Shown here: piece after piece, positions 7,477 to 15,760 of the stretch
Numbering within the stretch: the first letter of the stretch is position 1
How the letters are laid out: every line of letters starts with the position of its first letter
NCBI GenBank assembly: GCA_039820585.1
Contig: JBCBPV010000068.1
Location: 1 to 19,816 of the forward strand
Reading direction: 5' to 3'
From: JBCBGF01 sp039820585
GTDB taxonomy: Bacteria > Pseudomonadota > Alphaproteobacteria > Rhodobacterales > Rhodobacteraceae
DNA: 19,816 nt
Made by a program: the position numbers and the translations under genes
The notes under the pieces: model-generated
Seen by the model: the letters and a program-made list of their open reading frames with translations, nothing else
Told to the model about the DNA's origin: nothing
The model's database searches: none

Positions 7477-8325
7477 CTATCCCCCCAATTGCGCCCGCAC
7501 TACCGACAGCATCCGCTTATGCGGCCCCCGGTGCCGGTTCCGCAGGTGCAGCGCGCCGTAGACCGACTGATCAATCCGCGCCGCGCCCGCCACATATCCG
7601 CCAGCCCCGCTGTTCACGAAATCCGCCGCGGTATCCTCTAACAGATAGGTCGTTCCCCCCAGGGACGCGATCAGCCCGGCCACGATCGCGTTCTGCCCGC
7701 TCGACACCACCGCGGCCGACAGCGCGGGGTAAAGCGCCCCGTGCCGCCGTGCGATCGCAGGGGAATAGTTGGGTAGGATATACCCCTCAACCGACACTTC
7801 CGAGATCTGGCTGTGCTCGGTCGACACCATCACATAGGACACATCCCCCAGCGTTTCAAAATGCAGATCGGGGTGCGGCTGGGGCGTAAACACAATCCCC
7901 AGATCCAAGAGCCCCGCCGTCACGTCCAGACAGGTCTGCGTCGAGAAATCCGCCTCGACGTAGAAAGCTGAAGAGGGCAGGGCACTGCGCAGCGTCTCGA
8001 TCCACTGGCCCGCGTGTTGCACCACCAGATCCTGCTGGATCCCGATCCGCAGGGTCAGACCCGCCGCGCTGCGCTCCTGTGCTGCGCGTTTGCCCACCGA
8101 CCAACTGGCCAGGATGCCGCCCGCATGGGGTTCGAACCGCAATCCCTCGGTCGTCAGCTCGGTGCCTGAACGGGAGCGGGTGAAAAGCCGACATTCCAAC
8201 GCCCGCTCCAACGCCTTGACCCGGCCCGAGACGGCGGATTGCGTCACCCCCATCCGCTCCGCTGTGCGGTTGAAATTCCGCGTGGCGCAGAGGTCCAGAA
8301 ACGTCTCGATCAACTCGATTTGCAT
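7477..8325 (-). CDS. LysR-family transcriptional regulator of the divergent methyl-transfer operon
   Basis: The 282-residue protein has the LysR N-terminal helix-turn-helix (residues about 1-60: MQIELIETFLDLCATRNFNR, then TAERMGVTQSAVSGRVKALE) and an effector-binding domain after residue 90. The start at 8325 is the usual LysR N-terminus, with an AGGGG site about ten bases upstream. It diverges from the four-gene operon starting at 8436, with 110 bases between them. A perfect T-N11-A dyad lies at 8340-8358, 15 bases before its own start, so it probably represses itself and activates the operon. The inducer is unknown; a methylated amine such as glycine betaine, dimethylglycine or sarcosine would fit the target genes. 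Confidence 0.9.
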   Translation of the reverse strand: MQIELIETFLDLCATRNFNRTAERMGVTQSAVSGRVKALERALECRLFTRSRSGTELTTEGLRFEPHAGGILASWSVGKRAAQERSAAGLTLRIGIQQDLVVQHAGQWIETLRSALPSSAFYVEADFSTQTCLDVTAGLLDLGIVFTPQPHPDLHFETLGDVSYVMVSTEHSQISEVSVEGYILPNYSPAIARRHGALYPALSAAVVSSGQNAIVAGLIASLGGTTYLLEDTAADFVNSGAGGYVAGAARIDQSVYGALHLRNRHRGPHKRMLSVVRAQLGG

Positions 8326-8339
8326 GCCACGGTTACCCC

Positions 8340-8358
8340 TAATCGCAGTTGCCGATTA
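8340..8358. promoter_or_regulatory. LysR-type T-N11-A operator dyad
   Basis: The 19-base sequence TAATCGCAGTTGCCGATTA is a perfect 6-bp inverted repeat (TAATCG / CGATTA) around seven bases, with a central T-N11-A core as in canonical LysR recognition sites. It lies 15 bases from the LysR start and is centred about 63 bases before the predicted transcription start of the divergent operon, where LysR activators typically bind. Confidence 0.75.
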
Positions 8359-8377
8359 ATAACATGCCTAACACGAA

Positions 8378-8405
8378 TTGAAACTGTGCGCTGCTTGGCA
8401 ATACT
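8378..8405 (+). promoter_or_regulatory. Predicted sigma-70 promoter of the methyl-transfer operon
   Basis: TTGAAA at 8378-8383 (five of six matches to the -35 consensus) is followed after 16 bases by AATACT at 8400-8405 (four of six matches to -10). The transcription start would fall near 8412, leaving a leader of about 24 bases with a GGGGAG ribosome-binding site at 8424-8429, six bases before the ATG at 8436. The weak -10 fits a promoter needing an activator. Confidence 0.5.
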
Positions 8406-8435
8406 TCGTGTCAGCCAAGTTTCGGGGAGCCTTTC

Positions 8436-10883
8436 ATGTCAGATCTGCCAAAAACAGCACGCGTGGTCATCATCGGTGGCGGTGCGGTGGGGGCTTCGTC
8501 GCTCTATCACCTTGCCCTCGCAGGCTGGGCCGATTGCGTGCTTTTGGAGCGCAACGAACTGACCGCGGGGTCCACCTGGCATGCCGCCGGCAACGTACCC
8601 ACCTTTTCAACCTCCTGGGCGGTGATGAACATGCAGCGCTATTCGACCGAGCTGTATCGTGAGCTGGGCGAACGCGTCGATTACCCGATGAACTACCACG
8701 TCACCGGCTCGCTACGGCTGGCGCATTCGAAGGAACGGATGCAGGAGTTTGAGCGCGCGCGCGGGATGGGTGCCTATCAGGGCATGAACCTTGAGATCAT
8801 GACCGCCAAAGAAGCGCAGGATCGCTATCCGTTCATGGAAACCCACGATCTGGAAGGGGTGCTGTACGACCCCAACGATGGCGATATCGACCCCGCCCAG
8901 CTGACCCAGGCGCTGGCCAAGGGCGCGCGCGATCTGGGGGCGCAAATCCATCGGTTCACGGCGGCCACCGGCGTTAGTCGCGAAAACGGCGAATGGATCG
9001 TGCACACCGACAAGGGCGATATCCGCTGCGAATACGTGGTTAACGCCGCCGGTTACTATGCCCAGCGGGTAGGCGAATGGTTCGTGCCCTATGGCGGGCG
9101 CACCGTGCCGATGATGGTGATGAGCCACCAATACATGCTGACCGATGAGATCCCCGAGTTGGAGGCCTGGTCAGCCGAACACGGTGGCAAGCTGCCGCTT
9201 CTGCGCGATGTCGACAGCTCTTACTACCTGCGCCAGGAAAAACACGGCTTCAATTTGGGTCCCTATGAGCGCAATTGCAAAGCGCATTGGGTCCAGCCTG
9301 GCGACCCGATGCCCGAGGATTTCAGTTTCCAGCTTTATCCCGACGACCTTGAACGGCTCGAATGGTACATCGAAGACGCCATGGCCCGCGTGCCACTGCT
9401 CGGCACCGGCGGAGTCTCGAAGGTCATCAATGGCCCGATCCCTTATGCCCCCGACGGCCTGCCGCTGATCGGCCCGATGCCGGGCGTGCCGAACGCGTTT
9501 GAGGCTTGCGTCTTCACTTTCGGCATCGCGCAAGGCGGCGGGGCGGGCAAGGTGCTGGCCGAGTGGATCACCGAAGGCGGCACCGAGTGGGATATGTGGG
9601 CGACGGACCCCCGCCGCTACACCGATTACACCGACCGCGATTACTGCATTGCCAAGGGGATGGAGGTGTACGGCCACGAATACGCCATGCACTTCCCCTG
9701 GCACGAATGGCCCGAGGGCCGCGACCGCAAACTGTCGCCGATACATGACAAGCTGAAGGGCCTTGGCGGTCAAATGGGCGCCTATGGCGGGTGGGAACGG
9801 GTGAACTGGTTCGCAGGCCCCGGCGATGACACCTCTGAGGAGGCGACCCAAACCTGGGCCCGCAAAGGCCCGTGGGAGCCGCGCATCCGCGCCGAGTGCG
9901 AAGCGGTGCGCGATGGGGTGGGAGTGCTCGATCTGCCGGGATTCTCGCGCTTTCACTTGTGCGGTGCGGGGGCTGCCGACTGGCTCCTGGGCAAGATCTC
10001 GGGCGGTCTGCCGCGCGAGGGTCGCATGGGCTTGGCCTATTTCCCCGACCACCGCGGCCGGATCGTGACCGAGATGTCGGTGGCCCGGAACGGTGAGGAT
10101 GACTTTACGTTGATCACCGCAGCGCCCGCGCAATGGCACGACCGCGACTGGCTGGTCGCCGATATGCCGGACGGCCTGACGCTGACCGATCGCACGCGCG
10201 ATTTGTCCACCCTGATCGTCACCGGCCCGCAATCGCGCGCGTTGTTTGAGGCGATCGGGACCGATGCCGACCTGAGCTTGCCCTGGCTCAGCCATCAGAC
10301 CGCAACCGTCGCAGGCCGCCCCTGCACGCTCGCCCGTGTCAGCTTTGCCGGCGAGCTGGGGTGGGAGGTTCACGCGAACCTTGACGACATCCCAGCGATC
10401 TACGACGCGGTGCTGGGCGCCGGGGCCCCGCCGTTTGGGATGTTCGCCCTGAACGCGCTGCGTATCGAAAAGGGCTACCGTGCGTGGAAGGGGGATCTGT
10501 CGACGGATTATTCGCTGCTCGAAGGCGGGCTTGACCGCTTCATCAAGTTCGACAAGGCGCAGGATTTCCCCGGCAAAGCCGCGCTTCTCAGCGAAAAGCA
10601 ACGGGGCAGCGCCAAGCGCTTCGTCACCCTGACGGTAGATGCGGACGAGGCCGACGCCCCTTACATGTCCACGCTTTGGCACAACGGTACCGTGGTCGGC
10701 GAAACCACCAGTGGCGCCTGGGGTTACCGCGTCGGCTCTTCCATCGCGCTCGGTATCCTGAAAACCGAACTCACCGCCCCCGGCACCGAACTGGAGGTGG
10801 AAATTTTCGGCGACCGCCGCCGCGCCACGGTGCAAGCCGACGAACCGCTTTGGGATCCGAAAAACGAAAGGATCCGCGCGTGA
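8436..10883 (+). CDS. FAD-dependent dimethylglycine/sarcosine dehydrogenase-like protein with GcvT domain (paralogue 1)
   Basis: This cytoplasmic flavoprotein is predicted to oxidise an N-methyl group and pass the one-carbon unit to tetrahydrofolate. The 815 residues comprise an N-terminal FAD oxidoreductase (about 1-440) and a C-terminal GcvT-like folate domain (about 450-815). The dinucleotide motif VVIIGGGAVG is at residues 10-19. His49 in AGSTWHAAG aligns with the histidine that carries covalent FAD in mammalian dimethylglycine dehydrogenase. The GcvT half shows FAGELGWEVH (about 635) and NALRIEKGYRAWKGDLSTDY. It heads a four-gene operon with a strong GGGGAG ribosome-binding site, and its stop overlaps the next gene's start by four bases. 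The second flavoprotein in the operon has exactly the same length. Substrate (dimethylglycine, sarcosine or another methylated amine) cannot be fixed from sequence alone. Confidence 0.88.
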   Translation: MSDLPKTARVVIIGGGAVGASSLYHLALAGWADCVLLERNELTAGSTWHAAGNVPTFSTSWAVMNMQRYSTELYRELGERVDYPMNYHVTGSLRLAHSKERMQEFERARGMGAYQGMNLEIMTAKEAQDRYPFMETHDLEGVLYDPNDGDIDPAQLTQALAKGARDLGAQIHRFTAATGVSRENGEWIVHTDKGDIRCEYVVNAAGYYAQRVGEWFVPYGGRTVPMMVMSHQYMLTDEIPELEAWSAEHGGKLPLLRDVDSSYYLRQEKHGFNLGPYERNCKAHWVQPGDPMPEDFSFQLYPDDLERLEWYIEDAMARVPLLGTGGVSKVINGPIPYAPDGLPLIGPMPGVPNAFEACVFTFGIAQGGGAGKVLAEWITEGGTEWDMWATDPRRYTDYTDRDYCIAKGMEVYGHEYAMHFPWHEWPEGRDRKLSPIHDKLKGLGGQMGAYGGWERVNWFAGPGDDTSEEATQTWARKGPWEPRIRAECEAVRDGVGVLDLPGFSRFHLCGAGAADWLLGKISGGLPREGRMGLAYFPDHRGRIVTEMSVARNGEDDFTLITAAPAQWHDRDWLVADMPDGLTLTDRTRDLSTLIVTGPQSRALFEAIGTDADLSLPWLSHQTATVAGRPCTLARVSFAGELGWEVHANLDDIPAIYDAVLGAGAPPFGMFALNALRIEKGYRAWKGDLSTDYSLLEGGLDRFIKFDKAQDFPGKAALLSEKQRGSAKRFVTLTVDADEADAPYMSTLWHNGTVVGETTSGAWGYRVGSSIALGILKTELTAPGTELEVEIFGDRRRATVQADEPLWDPKNERIRA

Positions 10884-11779
10884 GTGCCATCACCCTTCTC
10901 GATGGCTCCATCGGGCAGGAGTTGGTGCACCGGCACGGGGACAAACCCACGCCGCTTTGGTCTACAACCGTGATGGCACAGCGGCCCGATCTGGTGGGGG
11001 CGCTACACCGCGATTACTTCGCCGCAGGCGCGACGGTGGCCACCACGAACACCTATGCCGTCTTGCCCGACCGGCTCGCCCCTGAAGGGCAGGGCGACCA
11101 CCTTGCCGATTACCTGCATATCGCGCTGGACCAAGCCACCCAAGCCCGCGACGCCCACGGATCCGGCCGCATCGCAGGTGCCCTTGGCCCTATGCGCGCG
11201 TCCTACCGCACCGACCTGGATGGTCCGCCCGAGGCCGCGGTCACAGCCTACGAACAGCCCATCAAGATCCTCGCCCCCGACGTCGATTTCTTCTTCGCCG
11301 AAACCATCGCGTCCCTCGCACAGACCGACGGTCTGATCGCGGCCGTTGACGCCCACACCACCAAACCCGCCTGGCTATCCTTCACCGTAGATGACAGCAA
11401 CGGCACCCGCCTGCGTTCGGGCGAGCCGCTCACCGACGTCCTCTCCCGCATGGCCCGCGCCCAGATCGAGGCCGTCCTCATCAACTGCTCCCGCCCCGAA
11501 GTGATCGCGCCAGCGCTCGACATCGTCGCGAAAGCCGGCAAACCCTTCGGCGCCCGCGCCAACGGCTTCACGGAAATCGCCCCCGCCTTCCTCGAAGACC
11601 GGCCAACCGTGGGCGTGCTGACCAAGCGCACCGACCTGACCCCCGCCGCCTATGCCGATTTCGCGATGCAGTGGATCGCCCAGGGCGCGACGCTCATCGG
11701 CGGCTGCTGCGAGGTTGGCCCCGCCCATATCGCCGAGATTGCCACCCGCCTGCGCGCCGAAGGACATGTCATCCTATGA
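10880..11779 (+). CDS. Zinc-dependent homocysteine S-methyltransferase (BHMT/MmuM family)
   Basis: This enzyme transfers a methyl group to homocysteine to give methionine; family members use betaine, S-methylmethionine or S-adenosylmethionine. The 299 residues carry the three zinc-ligand cysteines expected of the family: Cys203 (LINCSRP) and Cys276-Cys277 (IGGCCEVGPAHI). The conserved LLDGS near the N-terminus and the FFFAETIAS segment (Glu141) are also present. There is no cobalamin- or folate-binding domain, unlike MetH. The GTG start at 10880 overlaps the previous stop (GTGA), with AAAGGA about seven bases upstream; the frame is open further upstream but that lies inside the previous gene. 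Its position between two demethylating flavoproteins and beside an MttB homologue favours a methylated-amine donor such as glycine betaine, but this is inference. Confidence 0.87.
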   Translation: MSAITLLDGSIGQELVHRHGDKPTPLWSTTVMAQRPDLVGALHRDYFAAGATVATTNTYAVLPDRLAPEGQGDHLADYLHIALDQATQARDAHGSGRIAGALGPMRASYRTDLDGPPEAAVTAYEQPIKILAPDVDFFFAETIASLAQTDGLIAAVDAHTTKPAWLSFTVDDSNGTRLRSGEPLTDVLSRMARAQIEAVLINCSRPEVIAPALDIVAKAGKPFGARANGFTEIAPAFLEDRPTVGVLTKRTDLTPAAYADFAMQWIAQGATLIGGCCEVGPAHIAEIATRLRAEGHVIL

Positions 11780-14223
11780 CCGACCTCGCCAAGATCCCCG
11801 CCAGCGCCCGCGTCGTGATCATCGGCGGCGGTGTCTCGGGCTGTTCGGTGGCCTATCATCTGGCTGAGCTTGGCTGGAAAGACATCGTGCTTCTCGAACG
11901 AAAACAACTCACCTGCGGCACCACATGGCACGCCGCCGGGCTGATCGGACAGTTGCGCCCGAACGAGAACATGACCAAACTCGCGAAGTACTCCGCCGAA
12001 CTGTACGTGAAGCTGGAGGAAGAGACAGGCGTCGCCACCGGCATGCGCCAAGTTGGCTCGCTGACCGTCGCGCTGACCGATCATCGGCGTGAGGAAATCC
12101 TCCGCCAGGCCTCGCTCGCCCGCGCCGTAGGTGTTGAGGTTGCCGAGGTAAGCCCCTCAGACGTCAAGAAAATGTACCCCCACCTCACCGTGGATGACGT
12201 GAAAGCCGCCGTGCACCTGCCCGGCGACGGTCAATGCGACCCCGCCAACATCGCCATGGCGCTGGGCAAGGGCGCCCGGCAGAAGGGCGCGACCCTGATC
12301 GAAGGCGTCAAGGTCACATCTGTGACCGACAACGGCGCCCGCGTCACCGGGTTGGACTGGGAAGCGGACGGCACGCAGGGACACATCGCCGCTGAGATGG
12401 TCGTTAATTGCGGTGGCATGTGGGGCCGCGACCTCGCCGCCGCGTCGGGCGTGACGCTGCCCTTGCACGCCTGCGAACACTTCTACCTCATCACCGAACC
12501 CATTGACGGTCTTGGACATCTTCCCGTTCTTCGTGTTCCGGATGAATGCGCCTACTACAAATCCGACGCGGGCAAAATGATGCTCGGCGCGTTTGAGCCC
12601 AAGGCCAAACCCTGGGGCATGAACGGCATTTCCGAAGACTTCTGCTTCGACACGCTGCCCGAGGATTTCGACCATTTCGAGCCGATCTTGGAACAGGCGA
12701 TGCACCGCATGCCGCTGTTCGCAGACGCAGGCATCCACACCTTCTTCAACGGCCCCGAAAGCTTCACCCCCGACGACAAGTACTACCTGGGCGAGGCCCC
12801 GGAACTGGGCGGTTACTGGATCGCCGCAGGTTACAACTCGATCGGCATCGTCTCATCGGGCGGGGCAGGCTGGGCGCTCGCCCAATGGATGGACAAGGGT
12901 GAGCCGCCCTTCGACCTGTGGGACGTCGATATCCGCCGCGCGATGCCGTTCCAGAAGAACCGCCGCTACCTGCAAGAGCGTGTGTCCGAGACGCTCGGCA
13001 TGCTCTATTCCGACCATTACCCCTTCCGCCAGGTCACCACCGCCCGTGGCGTCCGGCGTAGTCCGGTGCACCAGCACCTGGCTGATCGCGGCGCCGTTTT
13101 CGGCGAAACCGCAGGCTGGGAACGCCCCAACTGGTTCGCGAAACCCGGGCAGGCGGCGGAATATGCCCATGACTGGCATCGCCAGAACTGGTTTGAGAAC
13201 CAGCAGGCCGAGCATATGGCGGTCCGCGAGGGCGCGGGCCTTTTCGACATGACCAGCTTCGGCAAGATCCGGGTGGAGGGGCGCGATGCGCTGGCCTTCT
13301 TGCAACGTATGTGCGGCAACAACGTGGATGTCGACGCAGGCCGCATCGTCTACACCCAGATGCTGAACGCCCGCGGCGGGATCGAGTGCGATCTGACCGT
13401 CACCCGTCTGAGTGAAACCAGTTTTTTCCTCATCGTCCCCGCCGCCACGATCCGCAGGGATCTGGCCTGGCTCAAGCGCCATGTTCGTGACGAGGCGGTG
13501 GTGATCATCGACGCCACATCGTCAGAGGCCGTTTTCTGCCTGATGGGCCCCAGGGCCCGTCACGTCATCACAAAGGTCAGCCCCAACGACTTCGGAAACA
13601 ACGCGCATCCCTTTGGCTGGGCAAAGGAAATCGAGATCGGCTATGGCCTCGCCCGCGCCCACCGAGTGACCTATGTGGGCGAGTTGGGGTGGGAGATCTA
13701 CGTGCCCACCGACCAGGCCGCCCACGTGTTCGAGACGCTTCTGGAAGCGGGCGACGACCTGACGCTCTGCGGTCTCCATACGCTCGACAGTTGCCGGATC
13801 GAGAAGGCCTTCCGCCACTTCGGTCACGACATCACCGATGAGGACCATGTGTTGGAGGCGGGCCTTGGCTTCGCCGTCAAACCCGCCAAGGGCGATTTCA
13901 TCGGGCGTGAGGCGGTATTGCGCAAGAAAGAGGCGGGGCTTGCCCGTCGCATGCTGCAATTCCGGGTCAGCAGCCCCGATCACATGCTGTTCCACAACGA
14001 GCCCTTGGTTAAAAATGGCCAGATCGTGGGCCTTGTCACTTCAGCCAATTACGGCCACGCGCTGGGGGGTGCCATCGGCATGGGCTATGTGCCCACCACG
14101 GGCGAAACCCCCGCCGACACGCTCGCGGCCACGTATGAGATCGAGATCGCAGGCGAACGCGTGCCTGCCGAAGCCAGCCTCAAACCACTTTACGACCCGA
14201 AATCAGAAAGGGTGCGCATGTGA
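11776..14223 (+). CDS. FAD-dependent dimethylglycine/sarcosine dehydrogenase-like protein with GcvT domain (paralogue 2)
   Basis: A second flavoprotein of the same two-domain type as the gene at 8436, also exactly 815 residues. It has the FAD motif VVIIGGGVSG (about 13-22), a likely covalent-FAD His52 (CGTTWHAAG), the oxidoreductase domain to about residue 440, and a GcvT-like folate domain with YVGELGWEIYVP (about 632) and DSCRIEKAFRHFGHD. The ends of the two paralogues are similar (ARVVIIGGG at the N-terminus; DPK-ER at the C-terminus), but the middle is clearly diverged, so they likely act on different substrates; successive oxidation of dimethylglycine and sarcosine would fit. ATG 11776 overlaps the previous stop in an ATGA junction, and its own stop overlaps the next start, implying translational coupling. 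Which paralogue takes which substrate is not decidable here. Confidence 0.88.
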   Translation: MTDLAKIPASARVVIIGGGVSGCSVAYHLAELGWKDIVLLERKQLTCGTTWHAAGLIGQLRPNENMTKLAKYSAELYVKLEEETGVATGMRQVGSLTVALTDHRREEILRQASLARAVGVEVAEVSPSDVKKMYPHLTVDDVKAAVHLPGDGQCDPANIAMALGKGARQKGATLIEGVKVTSVTDNGARVTGLDWEADGTQGHIAAEMVVNCGGMWGRDLAAASGVTLPLHACEHFYLITEPIDGLGHLPVLRVPDECAYYKSDAGKMMLGAFEPKAKPWGMNGISEDFCFDTLPEDFDHFEPILEQAMHRMPLFADAGIHTFFNGPESFTPDDKYYLGEAPELGGYWIAAGYNSIGIVSSGGAGWALAQWMDKGEPPFDLWDVDIRRAMPFQKNRRYLQERVSETLGMLYSDHYPFRQVTTARGVRRSPVHQHLADRGAVFGETAGWERPNWFAKPGQAAEYAHDWHRQNWFENQQAEHMAVREGAGLFDMTSFGKIRVEGRDALAFLQRMCGNNVDVDAGRIVYTQMLNARGGIECDLTVTRLSETSFFLIVPAATIRRDLAWLKRHVRDEAVVIIDATSSEAVFCLMGPRARHVITKVSPNDFGNNAHPFGWAKEIEIGYGLARAHRVTYVGELGWEIYVPTDQAAHVFETLLEAGDDLTLCGLHTLDSCRIEKAFRHFGHDITDEDHVLEAGLGFAVKPAKGDFIGREAVLRKKEAGLARRMLQFRVSSPDHMLFHNEPLVKNGQIVGLVTSANYGHALGGAIGMGYVPTTGETPADTLAATYEIEIAGERVPAEASLKPLYDPKSERVRM

Positions 14224-15758
14224 CTGATATCGCGGTCAAACCCAAAAGACGCGCGGGTGGCCGCGCCGCCCGTGTCGCCGCCCGCGCGGCACCCCTCAGC
14301 GAGGATATGCGCCCCATCCGCCCAGGGTTAAGCGGTGGCCAATACCGCCCCCTGACCGACGAAGGCGTCCAGCAAATCCACGCCGCCGCCCTCGACGCAC
14401 TAGAGACCATCGGCCTGTCAAACGCCCCCGCCTCGGGCATCGAGATCATGACCGGCGCGGGCGCGCTTCTCGGCGATGACGGCCGCCTTCGTTTCCCCCG
14501 CGCGCTAGTCGAAGACATGCTCGCCATCGCCGCCCGCGATATCACGCTGATGGGCCGCGACCCGGAGTTTGATCTGCATCTGTCGGGGACCCGCGTGCAT
14601 TTCGGGACGGCGGGCGCGGCGGTTCACATCGTCGATCCGATCAGTGGCGACTACCGTGAAAGCACGGCGAAAGACCTTTATGACGCCGCGCGCTTGACCC
14701 AGCATCTCGACAACATCCACTTCTTCCAGCGCGCGATGGTGGCACGCGATATCACTGACAATCTGGAATTGGATATCAACACGCTATATGCGTCCTGCGG
14801 CGGGACGCAGAAACACGTCGGCACGTCCTTTTCCGACCCCGACAACGTCGACCCCTGTATGGACTTCCTGCACATGGTTGCGGGCGGCGAGGACAAATGG
14901 CGCGAACGCCCCTTTGTCCTGAACTCCAACTGCTTCGTCGTACCGCCCATGAAGTTCGCCGAAGAAAGTTGCGTCACGATGGAGCGCTGCATTGACGCGG
15001 GCATGCCGGTGCTCTTGCTCTCGGCCGGTCAGGCCGGGGCTACCGCGCCTGCGCCTATCGCATTGGCGATAGTGCAAGCGGTGGCCGAATGCCTTGCGGG
15101 CGTCGTCTACGTGAACGCCAAGGCGCCGGGTCATACGGCGGTTTTCGGCACCTGGCCCTTTGTCTCAGACTTGCGCACCGGGGCGATGTCCGGAGGGTCG
15201 GCGGAACAAGCGCTGCTGTCTGCTGGGTGCGCCCAGATGCACCATTTCTACGGCCTGCCGGGTGGGGCTGCGGGTGGCATTTCCGACAGCAAGCTGCCTG
15301 ACATGCAGGCTGGGTGGGAGCAGGGGATCACCAATATGCTTGCCGGGCTCTCAGGGCTCAACATGGTGTATGAGGCCGCGGGGATGCACGCCTCGCTTCT
15401 GGGGTTTTGCCTGGAAAGCCTCGTGATGGGCGACGACATCGTGGGCCAGGTTTTGCGCTGTGTGCGCGGCATCGACGTGACGCCCGACAGTACGTCCATC
15501 GAGGCGATGAAGGCGGTCTGTCTGGGCGGGCCGGAGCACTATCTGGGCAGCGATCAGACGCTTGCTCTCATGCAGACGGAATATGTGTACCCAGTGGTCG
15601 GCAATCGGATGAGCCCGAAAGAATGGGAAGAGGCGGCACGTCCGATGCTGCTTGATACCGCGATTGCGCGTAAAGAAGCGATCCTCGCGGCGGCGCCATG
15701 CCAGTTTCCGCCAGAGTTGGATGGGAAGTTGCGGGAAGCGTTTCGAGTTTACGTCTAG
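14220..15758 (+). CDS. MttB-superfamily (trimethylamine methyltransferase family) protein, non-pyrrolysine
   Basis: The MttB superfamily demethylates methylated amines and passes the methyl group to a corrinoid protein. The archaeal founder needs pyrrolysine; relatives without it include the glycine betaine methyltransferase MtgB. The 512-residue frame has no internal amber codon, so this is a non-pyrrolysine member. The arginine/alanine-rich start (KRRAGGRAARVAARAAPLSE) followed by RPGLSGGQYRPLTDEGV is typical of the alphaproteobacterial branch as I recall it. Middle segments such as YASCGGTQKHVGTSF and PGGAAGGISDSKLPDMQAG belong to the family core. The GTG start at 14220 overlaps the previous stop, with AAAGGG about eight bases upstream. 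It is the last gene of the operon and is followed by a paired inverted repeat. No corrinoid-binding protein or reductive activator is adjacent, which is unusual. Glycine betaine is the likeliest substrate by context. Confidence 0.88.
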   Translation: MTDIAVKPKRRAGGRAARVAARAAPLSEDMRPIRPGLSGGQYRPLTDEGVQQIHAAALDALETIGLSNAPASGIEIMTGAGALLGDDGRLRFPRALVEDMLAIAARDITLMGRDPEFDLHLSGTRVHFGTAGAAVHIVDPISGDYRESTAKDLYDAARLTQHLDNIHFFQRAMVARDITDNLELDINTLYASCGGTQKHVGTSFSDPDNVDPCMDFLHMVAGGEDKWRERPFVLNSNCFVVPPMKFAEESCVTMERCIDAGMPVLLLSAGQAGATAPAPIALAIVQAVAECLAGVVYVNAKAPGHTAVFGTWPFVSDLRTGAMSGGSAEQALLSAGCAQMHHFYGLPGGAAGGISDSKLPDMQAGWEQGITNMLAGLSGLNMVYEAAGMHASLLGFCLESLVMGDDIVGQVLRCVRGIDVTPDSTSIEAMKAVCLGGPEHYLGSDQTLALMQTEYVYPVVGNRMSPKEWEEAARPMLLDTAIARKEAILAAAPCQFPPELDGKLREAFRVYV

Positions 15759-15760
15759 CC

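Noticed and set aside
9171..10835. Minus-strand open frame of 554 codons opposite the first flavoprotein gene
   Set aside because: Antisense shadow caused by high GC and codon bias; the composition is not protein-like and no motif is recognisable.
14220..15758. Possible pyrrolysine (in-frame amber) in the MttB-family gene
   Set aside because: The 512-codon frame is uninterrupted and ends at its own TAG with full family length, so it is a non-pyrrolysine member.
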